Both the position numbers and the translations under genes were made by a program. From GCA-2688775 sp964524225 (lineage in GTDB: Archaea; Nanobdellota; Nanobdellia; Woesearchaeales; GW2011-AR4): a DNA stretch of 8,088 bases. Location: the NCBI GenBank assembly GCA_964524225.1, contig CAZGEW010000064.1, positions 1 through 8,088 on the forward strand, given 5' to 3'. Each line of letters opens with the position of its first letter. Within the stretch, counting starts at the first letter, position 1. Positions 1 through 5,273 of this stretch are shown here, one piece after another. The notes below the pieces were generated by a model. That model was not told the DNA's origin. It was given only the letters and a program-made list of their open reading frames with translations, and did no database searches.

Positions 1-6
1 TATGAA

Positions 7-25
7 ATAAGGGGACACCCCTTAT
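7..25. repeat. Perfect short hairpin beyond the right IS end
   Basis: Eight bases, ATAAGGGG (7-14), pair exactly with CCCCTTAT (18-25) around a three-base loop. The hairpin lies just downstream of the transposase gene as transcribed. It could be a transcription stop for tnpA or part of the right end of the IS. The short sequence next to it (26-34) repeats the CCCCTT motif. Confidence 0.5.
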
Positions 26-34
26 AATCCCCTT

Positions 35-93
35 CCGCCTCGTTCCTCGTCAAGTTTTCGTTTCACTCAAACTTGCCGTATCTCACGAGGCGG
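35..93 (-). repeat. Right-end hairpin of the IS
   Basis: CCGCCTCGT (35-43) pairs with ACGAGGCGG (85-93), and inside it CAAGTTT (51-57) pairs with AAACTTG (69-75), leaving an 11-base loop. The stop codon of tnpA (83-85) falls at the edge of the outer stem. The layout matches the hairpin at 645-701, which supports paired TnpA recognition sites rather than a chance fold. Confidence 0.75.
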
Positions 94-559
94 TAAATGT
101 GGCGAGGGTTTTCTGAACGTCATCGATAACTTTAACATTGTGATGGATTGGCTGGTTTCTTATGTAAGCTTCTGCTTCCTCTCTGTTCTTGCCTATTGAT
201 TCATGATACTCGTATCCAGACCAAAAACTTCCTTTAGGATATCTCTTTCTGAAACCAGGGTGCTTTTCAAAGATTCTTTTTGACGAGCGGGATTTAAGCA
301 TTATCTCGGCTACTTGTATGGAGTATTTCTTCGGCACGTTGACTGACATATGAACATGAGTTCCGCCGAAGCCTATCTCGCCAAATTCGAAGCCAAAGGC
401 TTCAAACTCTTTGAATGCATCTGTGCACGTGTTGATTACAGACTGCTTTCTGAAGCAGTTATATCTTTTTTTGGTAACAAACATCATAGTTACCCAGTTG
501 TTGCGTGTGTCTTCCGAATGTTTTTTATAGCTAAAGCTATTAAAACTTGTTTGTTGCAT
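83..559 (-). CDS. tnpA: IS200/IS605-family transposase TnpA
   Basis: TnpA cuts and rejoins single-stranded element ends through a 5'-phosphotyrosine link, acting as a dimer. The 158-residue protein has the family's usual length. It shows the HUH metal-binding motif (His68-Val69-His70 in GTHVHMSV) and the C-terminal helix AYIRNQ, where Tyr132 is the expected nucleophile and Gln136 the third metal ligand. FVTKKRY near residue 30 and KGSFWSGY near 110 are also family-typical. I chose the ATG at 557-559 because GGAGG (565-569) lies five bases upstream; a longer reading to 595 has no comparable site. All key residues are present and the frame is intact, so the enzyme is probably active. Confidence 0.9.
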   Translation of the reverse strand: MQQTSFNSFSYKKHSEDTRNNWVTMMFVTKKRYNCFRKQSVINTCTDAFKEFEAFGFEFGEIGFGGTHVHMSVNVPKKYSIQVAEIMLKSRSSKRIFEKHPGFRKRYPKGSFWSGYEYHESIGKNREEAEAYIRNQPIHHNVKVIDDVQKTLATFTAS

Positions 560-644
560 TTTTTCCTCCGAACGACAGCATCGGCCACTTTGCATATTAG
601 CTGTCGTTCAGAATTTTCTTTGAGAAATAGTGCTTTTATTCTTT

Positions 645-701
645 CCGCCAATTCACCATTGAGTCTTCCGCTACGCTCCAGACTCAACGAACTCTTGGCG
701 G
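645..701 (-). repeat. Left-end hairpin of the IS
   Basis: CCGCCAA (645-651) pairs with TTGGCGG (695-701), and TTGAGTCT (659-666) pairs with AGACTCAA (680-687) around a 13-base loop. The fold matches the other end of the element. It also supplies the last codons and the stop of the neighbouring methyltransferase gene. Confidence 0.75.
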
Positions 702-1241
702 GTTAATGAAATTAGAATACAAACTTACCAAAGTCCCATTCACCAAAAATCTATCCTCTATTTTCAAAAACCTAGGATGAAAATGGTGTCCATAATGTAT
801 TAGTTCCCCTTTCATTTCTATAAGTAATTTGTTTTCCAAGCCTCTTTCTAGCGGTGTGTCAGGGTTTAAGAATAGGACGTCATATTTTGAGAAATCGTGC
901 TCGAAAAAATCTTTGTTGTGGAAAACTGCATTATTTATTCCAAACTTTGTTCTTACATTAACCGCTATGTTGTGCAGATAATTGTCTATCTCAACACCTT
1001 CTACATTATCACAAAACAAAGATGCAATCAAAACTATCTTGCCATCACCACTGCCTATATCTAAAAAATTTTTAAATTTGTTTAGGTTTAATTTTTTAAA
1101 TGATAAGTAAATCTCATCAGCAATTGCAGCATTCCAGAATCCTTTAGATGTACTCCACATAGGCAGTTTGCCATTTTTTAAAAGTTCTCTGTAAAAATTA
1201 TCGTACTCTGTTTTTATCAATTTAAATTTAAGCTCATCCAT
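684..1241 (-). CDS. Class I SAM-dependent methyltransferase, C-terminus altered by IS
   Basis: This is a Rossmann-fold methyltransferase of 185 residues. The SAM-binding motif I is LDIGSGDG (60-67), an acidic residue follows in GVEID (82-86), and the motif IV region is LFLNPD (123-128). HYGHHFHP (149-156) is unusually rich in histidine. The substrate cannot be told from sequence. The reading frame runs into the left IS hairpin, so residues 181-185 (PPRVR) and the stop come from the insertion; the native end is lost, though the catalytic fold looks complete. It starts 17 bases after the hydrolase gene, with a GAGAG ribosome site, and is probably the last gene of the 3357-to-684 operon. The fold is clear and the role unknown. 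Confidence 0.8.
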   Translation of the reverse strand: MDELKFKLIKTEYDNFYRELLKNGKLPMWSTSKGFWNAAIADEIYLSFKKLNLNKFKNFLDIGSGDGKIVLIASLFCDNVEGVEIDNYLHNIAVNVRTKFGINNAVFHNKDFFEHDFSKYDVLFLNPDTPLERGLENKLLIEMKGELIHYGHHFHPRFLKIEDRFLVNGTLVSLYSNFINPPRVR

Positions 1242-1258
1242 TTTCTCTCAAAAGATTT

Positions 1259-2197
1259 TTAACTTAACAAAAAATTTAAGCTCTCTACCAAGCTATTATA
1301 CATACTATCACAGTAACCATGATTGCAGATTGTGTCATTTACTAAAGCGAATCTTTTGGGTTCTTGTGCTTTTGTGAACGAGTTGACTGCTGAGCTAAGA
1401 GGCACATTAATGTCATTGATATTATGCACCATAACAATTTTTCTAGGTGTTATCAAGCTGATGTAATGGTCTGAGTCAATAGATTGGAGAAATATGTCTT
1501 TTTTGATGTCACCCTTAGGCTTAAAATTTAAGCCAGCAGAACTTATAATCAGTACACCCTTAATATTATTGTCAATTGCAGTTGCTATAACTGCAATTCT
1601 GCCTCCAAGACTTTCTCCTGTTATGATAATTCTATCTGAGTCGATAAATGGCGTACTATAAAGCAAATCAAAAGCTCTAAGAGCATCGTAAACCATTAAA
1701 TATTGGTAAGGCTCTTTTGATGACAAAAAACTCTGGAAGTCTCTATCTAAGGATGAAGGATTCCCATTTGTTTCTCCAACTCCTCGTTGGTCTATTGTAA
1801 GGACAACTATTCCAAGTTCGGCTATCTTTTTAGCAAGATTAAGCTCAGCCTCTTTTGACACACCAGCCCCTGGAAGTAACACAACAGCAGGAAGTAAATT
1901 TGTTGTAAATTTTGGCAAAACTAAAAATCCATAAATATTCTTTTCTTTGCTTTGGTAGATAATTTTGCTTATTGACAAATTATCTGTTTCTGCATAAGTT
2001 TGCCTATTGAATTTTACTTTTCCTCTTTCTAGCGGATAATGTAAGTAGCCATTATTGTCAACCGTCCAAGAAAATTCTTCTTTTGGAATTTCTTTTTTTA
2101 CTGTTGTGCTTTTAATAGGTTTATAAATAAATATTGCAGCTATTAAAATTATTAGCAGAATCAAGCCAGCATAGACATATCTCTTTTTAATTTTCAT
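1259..2197 (-). CDS. Membrane-anchored alpha/beta hydrolase
   Basis: The 312-residue protein has a positively charged N-terminus and one hydrophobic segment (about 8-25), suggesting an anchor with the enzyme outside the membrane. The alpha/beta-hydrolase signs are in order: oxyanion loop LLPGAG (107-112), TIDQRGVGET (134-143), nucleophile elbow GESLGG with Ser196, a probable acid Asp262 in NINDINVP, and a probable catalytic His293 in CNHGYC. The overall pattern resembles the dienelactone-hydrolase/acyl-peptidase group; substrate unknown. Two cysteines flank the catalytic His (Cys291, Cys296), an uncommon arrangement that could form a disulfide outside the cell. The start overlaps the upstream stop by ATGA, so the two are probably translated together. 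Confidence 0.85.
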   Translation of the reverse strand: MKIKKRYVYAGLILLIILIAAIFIYKPIKSTTVKKEIPKEEFSWTVDNNGYLHYPLERGKVKFNRQTYAETDNLSISKIIYQSKEKNIYGFLVLPKFTTNLLPAVVLLPGAGVSKEAELNLAKKIAELGIVVLTIDQRGVGETNGNPSSLDRDFQSFLSSKEPYQYLMVYDALRAFDLLYSTPFIDSDRIIITGESLGGRIAVIATAIDNNIKGVLIISSAGLNFKPKGDIKKDIFLQSIDSDHYISLITPRKIVMVHNINDINVPLSSAVNSFTKAQEPKRFALVNDTICNHGYCDSMYNSLVESLNFLLS

Positions 2198-3357
2198 ATT
2201 ATTTTGAAAATCTTTTCAAGATTTGATTTATTTTGATTTTTCTTATAAACTTTTGCTAAATTTATAAGATTATTTTTAGTAATATACATCCTTTTATTTT
2301 TAAAGATTTCACTTACCTGCTCTGATATTAAGAACTGACAGAATTGTGTAACATTTTTAGGTTTCTGAGAATAATGCATTCTTTCAAAATCGATTAAATA
2401 AGGCTTGCCTTTGCTTATTATTACATGCTTATATGGATGATGCATCTCTTCTTTGTCAATTTTTAATTTATCTAGGCTATATAATTGTCTAAAAACTTGT
2501 TTTATCATTTTTTTAATTCTTGATTTATCTGTTTTTTTGATGTAATCAAGAATGAAATCACCATTAATATAATTATATGCAAAATAATCTTTATTCGTAA
2601 TTAATGTTTTTGGTCCGATATTGTATTTGTTCAATTTTTTTAGCCATTTTGCTTCATTTTCTACCTTTCCAATCGCATTGCTTTTTGGATTTTTGATTTT
2701 GATTGTTATTTTTTTATTTTTGTAATATCCAGTAAATAGTAAGCCACGATGACCTTTTGTAAAATATCTAATATCTGTAATTCCCCTATTTTCAAGTTTA
2801 CTTAATAATTCATTTTTCTTCAATAAATAAACATAAATATCTTCAAAAAATATGTGTTGTTTTTCTAATTCTTGAAAATCTAATAAATTATTTCTGGTAA
2901 ATTCTTCTATTTTCCCCTTGTTAGTCAAAGAAGAAAAGACCATTAAAACAATTCCATCCTTTGCCAAAAATTTATTAACTTTGTCAATAAATTTTTGGAT
3001 TATTTCATATCCCTTCTTCCCACCTTCTATTGTTAAATCCTTAAGTTTTAGTTCTTGTGGTAGGTATGGGGGATTAAAAATTATTGTGTCAAATTTTCCT
3101 TTTACATTTTCAAATAAGTCTGACTGCAAAAATTTTATTTTATTATTTTTTATTGTCCTTCTACAATACGCAATTATATCTTTTTGTACATCCGTTGCCA
3201 AAACAGATTTTACATTTTTATTTTGTGCAGCTGCAATTGCTTGTATTCCAGAACCTGTTCCAATGTCAAGAACTTTGCCTTTAGCATATTGCCTAACATA
3301 ACGCTCAATCATTATGCTGTCTTCTTGTGGTTCGTAGACGGATTTGCAGTTTTGCAT
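2194..3357 (-). CDS. Fusion: HemK2/Mtq2-like methyltransferase plus COG2112-like kinase domain
   Basis: Residues 1-185 form a HemK-type N5-glutamine methyltransferase: motif I DIGTGSG (31-37), Asp56 at the SAM ribose site, and the diagnostic NPPY (95-98) that holds the target glutamine. Archaeal relatives methylate release factor aRF1. Residues 195-387 look like the small archaeal kinase family COG2112: a short nucleotide loop KGHRGLLF (201-208), a candidate ATP lysine Lys220, Glu235 in VENEAKWLKKLN, the PYKHV stretch (308-312), and the metal motif LIDFE (321-325). The usual HRD and Asn residues are not obvious. Each half is near the length of its free-standing family, so this reads as a real gene fusion. 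It is probably cytoplasmic and the first gene of its operon. The methyltransferase half is confident; kinase activity is inferred. Confidence 0.85.
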   Translation of the reverse strand: MQNCKSVYEPQEDSIMIERYVRQYAKGKVLDIGTGSGIQAIAAAQNKNVKSVLATDVQKDIIAYCRRTIKNNKIKFLQSDLFENVKGKFDTIIFNPPYLPQELKLKDLTIEGGKKGYEIIQKFIDKVNKFLAKDGIVLMVFSSLTNKGKIEEFTRNNLLDFQELEKQHIFFEDIYVYLLKKNELLSKLENRGITDIRYFTKGHRGLLFTGYYKNKKITIKIKNPKSNAIGKVENEAKWLKKLNKYNIGPKTLITNKDYFAYNYINGDFILDYIKKTDKSRIKKMIKQVFRQLYSLDKLKIDKEEMHHPYKHVIISKGKPYLIDFERMHYSQKPKNVTQFCQFLISEQVSEIFKNKRMYITKNNLINLAKVYKKNQNKSNLEKIFKII

Positions 3358-3375
3358 ATTAATTTATAAATTTTA

Positions 3376-3386
3376 AAATTATACGA
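3376..3386 (-). promoter_or_regulatory. TATA box for the methyltransferase-kinase operon
   Basis: Read on the minus strand, TATAATTTT lies about 20-28 bases before the ATG at 3357. At the usual archaeal spacing, transcription would begin at or next to the start codon, giving a leaderless message. No ribosome-binding site is seen before this ATG, which agrees. Confidence 0.5.
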
Positions 3387-3472
3387 TCTTGTACTGGTAA
3401 ATTGAACTTACGTCCATCATTCATAGAGTTATGGTATATTTTCGGCATATTAATAAAAAAACTTATAGCAAT

Positions 3473-3484
3473 ATTTATATATTA
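3473..3484 (+). promoter_or_regulatory. TATA box for the membrane protein at 3505
   Basis: TTTATATATTA is centred about 26 bases before the ATG at 3505 and there is no Shine-Dalgarno sequence, so the message is probably leaderless. It sits divergently from the promoter at 3376-3386 within a 147-base gap. Confidence 0.55.
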
Positions 3485-3504
3485 CTTGTCATAATATTTC
3501 ATTA

Positions 3505-4002
3505 ATGGTTTGGAAAGATTTTTTTAAACTAAACAAAGAAAAGACAATTCTTTTAATTTTTTTTATATTATTTTTTCCGTTTCCTTTTAATTTTTTTCTA
3601 GCAGGTGGTCTTACACCGATATTTTTTGTAATCTACGATACTGCGATGATAATTCCAGAAATGAAGGAGTCAATTTCAGTAGTTCGGGACATTTCTACAA
3701 AGTACCCTGAGCTAGATAATTTGACTGGAATAGATAACTTGGGACTAGATAACTTGATGAATGAAGATGGTGTTTACTCCTCCATTTACTATCTCATAGG
3801 GTGGCTCGTACTCCAGTTAATATTTTTTTTACTTTTAAGTTATTTAATCGTCTGTTTTCTAGACAAATATATTAAAAATAAATATGTTCTTTGGACAATA
3901 GTTCTGGTTTTAGTATTACTAGCTTTATTTACAAATATTTATTCTGTTGAAAATGGTGGAGTTCATCGACACAATTGGATAAGGTATCTTAAAGGCTTAT
4001 AG
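3505..4002 (+). CDS. Small integral membrane protein, family not recognised
   Basis: I do not recognise a family for this 165-residue protein. Hydrophobic segments lie at about 14-32, 33-49, 93-118 and 128-146, so three or four membrane passes are likely. Between the second and third is a polar, acidic stretch (about 50-88) containing a short repeat, LDNL-x-GIDNL-x-LDNL, matched by a near-repeat of about 15-18 bases at 3712-3760. The C-terminus is basic and short. The gene has its own promoter and ends nine bases from the 3' end of a tRNA on the other strand. The frame is clean and codon use resembles its neighbours, so I take it as real. Confidence 0.7.
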   Translation: MVWKDFFKLNKEKTILLIFFILFFPFPFNFFLAGGLTPIFFVIYDTAMIIPEMKESISVVRDISTKYPELDNLTGIDNLGLDNLMNEDGVYSSIYYLIGWLVLQLIFFLLLSYLIVCFLDKYIKNKYVLWTIVLVLVLLALFTNIYSVENGGVHRHNWIRYLKGL

Positions 4003-4024
4003 TATTTTAATGGACTCGCCGGGA

Positions 4025-4054
4025 CTTTCACTAAAAATAAAAAATATTTTCAAA
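4025..4054 (-). other. tRNA intron 3 (T-loop, 59/60), 30 bases
   Basis: This is a textbook bulge-helix-bulge. The T-stem is followed by TTCA pairing with intron TGAA as the four-base central helix, the 5' bulge is AA/T, the 3' bulge is AG/T, and a nine-pair inner helix (TTGAAAATA with TATTTTTAG, two wobble pairs) closes on a T5 loop. Splicing restores the standard loop TTCAAAT exactly. Confidence 0.85.
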
Positions 4055-4076
4055 TTTGAACCCGGAGCCTTCGCTT

Positions 4077-4088
4077 ATCACGTTTCAT
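4077..4088 (-). other. tRNA intron 2 (anticodon loop, about 37/38), 12 bases
   Basis: The anticodon loop has 19 bases where 7 are expected, so 12 must be removed. At the canonical 37/38 site the central helix is CTCG with CGTG, which has a T-T mismatch. Shifting one base gives TCGC with GTGA, four pairs including one wobble, and the same mature loop. There is no inner helix, only a short loop, so this is a reduced bulge-helix-loop form. The exact ends are uncertain by one base. Confidence 0.65.
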
Positions 4089-4105
4089 AGCGAGAGCGAT
4101 GTCTT

Positions 4106-4141
4106 TTATAGCAACTTTTTTCACTTGCTGAAAAAGGTTGT
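4106..4141 (-). other. tRNA intron 1 (D-loop, 20a/21), 36 bases
   Basis: Exon ATGG pairs with intron CTAT (one G-T wobble) as the central helix. The 5' bulge is CT/A, the 3' bulge is AA/A, and an inner helix of about 11 pairs with one C-A mismatch closes on a GCAAG loop. Removing it joins GGCT to AAGAC, giving a regular D-loop with A21 and a four-pair D-stem. The extra unpaired A14 opposite the 3' bulge is a small departure from the strict motif. Confidence 0.8.
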
Positions 4142-4180
4142 AGCCATTAGACCACGAGCCCAATTATTTAAATGTGGAAA

Positions 4181-4190
4181 TATTTATATA
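4181..4190 (-). promoter_or_regulatory. TATA box of the tRNA gene
   Basis: On the minus strand TATATAAATA lies 20-29 bases before the first tRNA base (4161), the normal archaeal spacing. This gives the tRNA its own promoter, so the gene is probably expressed rather than a relic. Confidence 0.6.
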
Positions 4191-4254
4191 TGTTACTTAA
4201 ATTTCAAAGTTAAAATGACACAAACAATATAATATAAATAGTTAATACACTCTC

Positions 4255-4782
4255 TTAGCTATCCAACTCATTTAATTCTTTTATCAAATTTTTTGGTTCT
4301 TTTTCATATATGATTTTATTTTTTTCTCCAACTCTATCACAAATTTTTGCTATCTCTTTTACAATGCTTGTTATTCCACCACTTCCTTCAAGAATTCCAA
4401 TTGGTTTTTTCTGATGAAAAGCAATTGTAAACTCATTCAAAGTTCCTATTTGCCCAGATATTATAATTACTGCATCTGATTCGATGACTAATGGTAAATT
4501 TCTGCCAGGAATGTCTAAGCCTGTATAGTAAATTTCTGTAAAATTTTTAGTAGGGAATTGATATTTGTTTATATGTTCCTCCTTATTTTTAGCTGGAGAA
4601 ATTGCAATTACTTTACCATTATTTTCAAATGCGCCTTTAGCACTTTCATAAGGATAACCCCAACATGCCCCAAATCTTAAAATATGGTTATTTATTGCAG
4701 TCTCCTTTCCAATTTCATAAGCTTTTTTTAATACAGTTTTATCAAAAGGTGGCAAAGAAGCTCCACAAATTGAGATTTTCAT
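4255..4782 (-). CDS. LOG-family (lysine decarboxylase-like) nucleotide-binding protein
   Basis: The 175-residue Rossmann protein belongs to the LOG/SLOG superfamily, whose best-known members release cytokinin bases from nucleotides; many archaeal members have unknown roles. Evidence is the N-terminal strand MKISICGAS, the glycine-rich FGACWGYPYESAKGAF (37-52), GRNLPLVIESDAVIIISG (93-110), and the motif SGQIGTLNEF (109-118), a variant of PGGxGTxxE. In it the second glycine is replaced by Gln111, while GT and Glu117 are kept. The protein is probably cytoplasmic and binds a nucleotide or phosphosugar. The start overlaps the stop of a small upstream frame by ATGA. Family assignment is fairly firm; the reaction is unknown. 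Confidence 0.75.
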   Translation of the reverse strand: MKISICGASLPPFDKTVLKKAYEIGKETAINNHILRFGACWGYPYESAKGAFENNGKVIAISPAKNKEEHINKYQFPTKNFTEIYYTGLDIPGRNLPLVIESDAVIIISGQIGTLNEFTIAFHQKKPIGILEGSGGITSIVKEIAKICDRVGEKNKIIYEKEPKNLIKELNELDS

Positions 4783-4946
4783 ATTTCTTTAATAATATCA
4801 TTTGAGCATTTATCCCAAAAGTCTATTATTTCTTTTGCTTGGGAAATTGTAACCTTGAATCCTCTGTAATTTGGTTCATTACTTATTCTTCTAAAATAAA
4901 AGGTCGCGGACCCCAGACCCACATTAGTGTGCACCTCAAGGTACAC
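4779..4946 (-). CDS. Small protein or truncated gene end upstream of the LOG gene
   Basis: This is a frame of about 55 residues, with residues such as FYFRRISNEPNYRGFK and a helix-like tail ending in FWDKCSNDIIKEI. It ends in TGA overlapping the LOG start by ATGA, which suggests it is genuinely translated in one operon with that gene. Composition is normal for these archaea. The start is the problem: there is no ATG, only a GTG at 4946, and the open frame reaches back just to a stop at 4962. The 5' part lies inside a long inverted repeat (4906-4969). It may be the surviving C-terminal end of a longer protein broken at the repeat, or a complete small protein with a GTG start. I recognise no family. 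Confidence 0.45.
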   Translation of the reverse strand: MYLEVHTNVGLGSATFYFRRISNEPNYRGFKVTISQAKEIIDFWDKCSNDIIKEI

Positions 4947-4969
4947 ATGGGACTCTGGGACTTACCCGC
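4906..4969. repeat. Long interrupted inverted repeat / RNA hairpin
   Basis: Successive stems line up on one axis: GCGG (4906-4909) with CCGC (4966-4969), CCCAGA (4912-4917) with TCTGGG (4954-4959), CCCA (4918-4921) with TGGG (4948-4951), and TGTGCACC (4928-4935) with GGTACACA (4940-4947, one mismatch) around the tetraloop TCAA. It is much richer in G+C than its surroundings. It could be the end of a mobile element, a structured RNA or a regulatory hairpin; I could not match it to a known RNA or tRNA fold. Confidence 0.6.
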
Positions 4970-4986
4970 AAGTATATCAAACATGT

Positions 4987-5217
4987 TCAAATATATAAAA
5001 TTTTGTACAAAATTGTACCGTAATGCAGATTCTTTTTAGCTAAAAATGAGGCTAAACCTACATATAGGAGTAGCCTCAAAAAGAAATATAATCCCTGCAA
5101 GACCAACCACCCCCAAAGAGGACCTTTACCAACAACAGAACCAACACAAGAAATTATCTCGTCAGAGGAAACAAAACAAACTTTCCCACGAACAGACATT
5201 AAATTATACATAGGCAT
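4987..5217 (-). CDS. Doubtful small membrane protein frame
   Basis: The open frame of 76 residues has one strongly hydrophobic stretch (about 34-60, including LQGLYFFLRLLLYVGLASFL). A TATA-like sequence lies about 40 bases before the ATG and AGG sits just before it. Against it are a terminator-like hairpin inside the frame (5042-5078), no recognised family, and an open plus-strand frame without a start codon across 5024-5239 that is equally protein-like. The stretch may instead encode a short RNA. I list it because the region would otherwise be empty. Confidence 0.25.
   Translation of the reverse strand: MPMYNLMSVRGKVCFVSSDEIISCVGSVVGKGPLWGWLVLQGLYFFLRLLLYVGLASFLAKKNLHYGTILYKILYI
5042..5078 (-). 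terminator. Terminator-like hairpin followed by T5 (minus strand)
   Basis: Read on the minus strand, TGAGGCTA (5078-5071) pairs with TAGCCTCA (5054-5047), an inner CCTA/TAGG stem is separated from it by a two-base internal loop, and five Ts follow at once (5046-5042). With the TATA at 5251-5263 this would delimit a transcript of roughly 180-190 bases. Confidence 0.45.
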
Positions 5218-5250
5218 CCTAAAACAAAAAAATCGATAAAAAATAAAATA

Positions 5251-5263
5251 TTTTATATATATA
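5251..5263 (-). promoter_or_regulatory. TATA-rich promoter between 5217 and 5274
   Basis: The alternating TTTTATATATATA can be read either way. On the minus strand its spacing predicts a start near 5232, upstream of the doubtful frame at 5217. On the plus strand a nearby AATAAAATATT (about 5242) would suit the vapB remnant at 5274. Direction is uncertain. Confidence 0.35.
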
Positions 5264-5273
5264 CATACAGTTT

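Larger units (their letters stand above)
35..701 (-). mobile_element. IS200/IS605-family insertion sequence (tnpA only)
   Basis: One HUH transposase gene lies between two imperfect hairpins of the same design: an outer stem, an asymmetric internal loop, an inner stem and a loop of 11-13 bases. This is the known end structure of IS200/IS605 elements, which move as single strands and carry no terminal inverted repeats or target duplications. No tnpB is present. The left hairpin directly follows TTAAC, which may be the target motif. G+C is clearly higher than in the neighbouring genes, which fits recent arrival. Outer boundaries are set by the hairpins, and the true cleavage sites may lie a few bases further out, possibly including the 7-25 hairpin. 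Confidence 0.8.
4011..4161 (-). tRNA. tRNA-Ala (CGC) with three introns
   Basis: The 151-base gene yields a 73-base tRNA once three introns are removed. Acceptor GGGCTCG (4161-4155) pairs with CGAGTCC (4018-4012), including G3-U70, the classic alanine signal, and A73 is at 4011. The D-stem is GTCT/AGAC with loop AATGGCTA. The anticodon stem is TCGCT/AGCGA with loop CTCGCTA, anticodon CGC. The variable region is AGGCT. The T-stem is CCGGG/CCCGG with loop TTCAAAT. T8, A14, G18G19, A21, T33, TTC and A58 are all in place. No CCA is encoded. Oddities are T37 instead of a purine, and a D-arm and anticodon stem that remind me of archaeal tRNA-Val. The tRNA call is strong; the amino acid is less certain. 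Confidence 0.88.

Noticed and set aside
490..687. A 65-residue minus-strand frame beginning inside the left IS hairpin (NGELAERIKALFLKEN)
   Set aside because: It looks protein-like but overlaps tnpA, has no ribosome site, starts with TTG in the hairpin and matches nothing I know. Most likely chance within the IS leader.
3358..3504. C/D-box guide RNA (an ATGATGG-like box on the minus strand near 3410)
   Set aside because: No D box (CTGA) at a suitable distance; the gap is explained by two divergent promoters.
4906..4969. A second tRNA on the G+C-rich inverted repeat
   Set aside because: No T-loop TTC, no D-arm and no acceptor pairing; the fold is one long hairpin.
5046..5216. Plus-strand ATG frame of 56 residues overlapping the 5047-5078 hairpin
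   Set aside because: The start lies in the hairpin stem, there is no ribosome site, and the composition is poor for a folded protein.
5024..5239. Open plus-strand frame with a hydrophilic, protein-like translation (TYRSSLKKKYNPCKTNHPQ)
   Set aside because: It contains no ATG, GTG or TTG start and has a stop just upstream; at best the tail of a lost gene. It conflicts with the minus-strand candidates.
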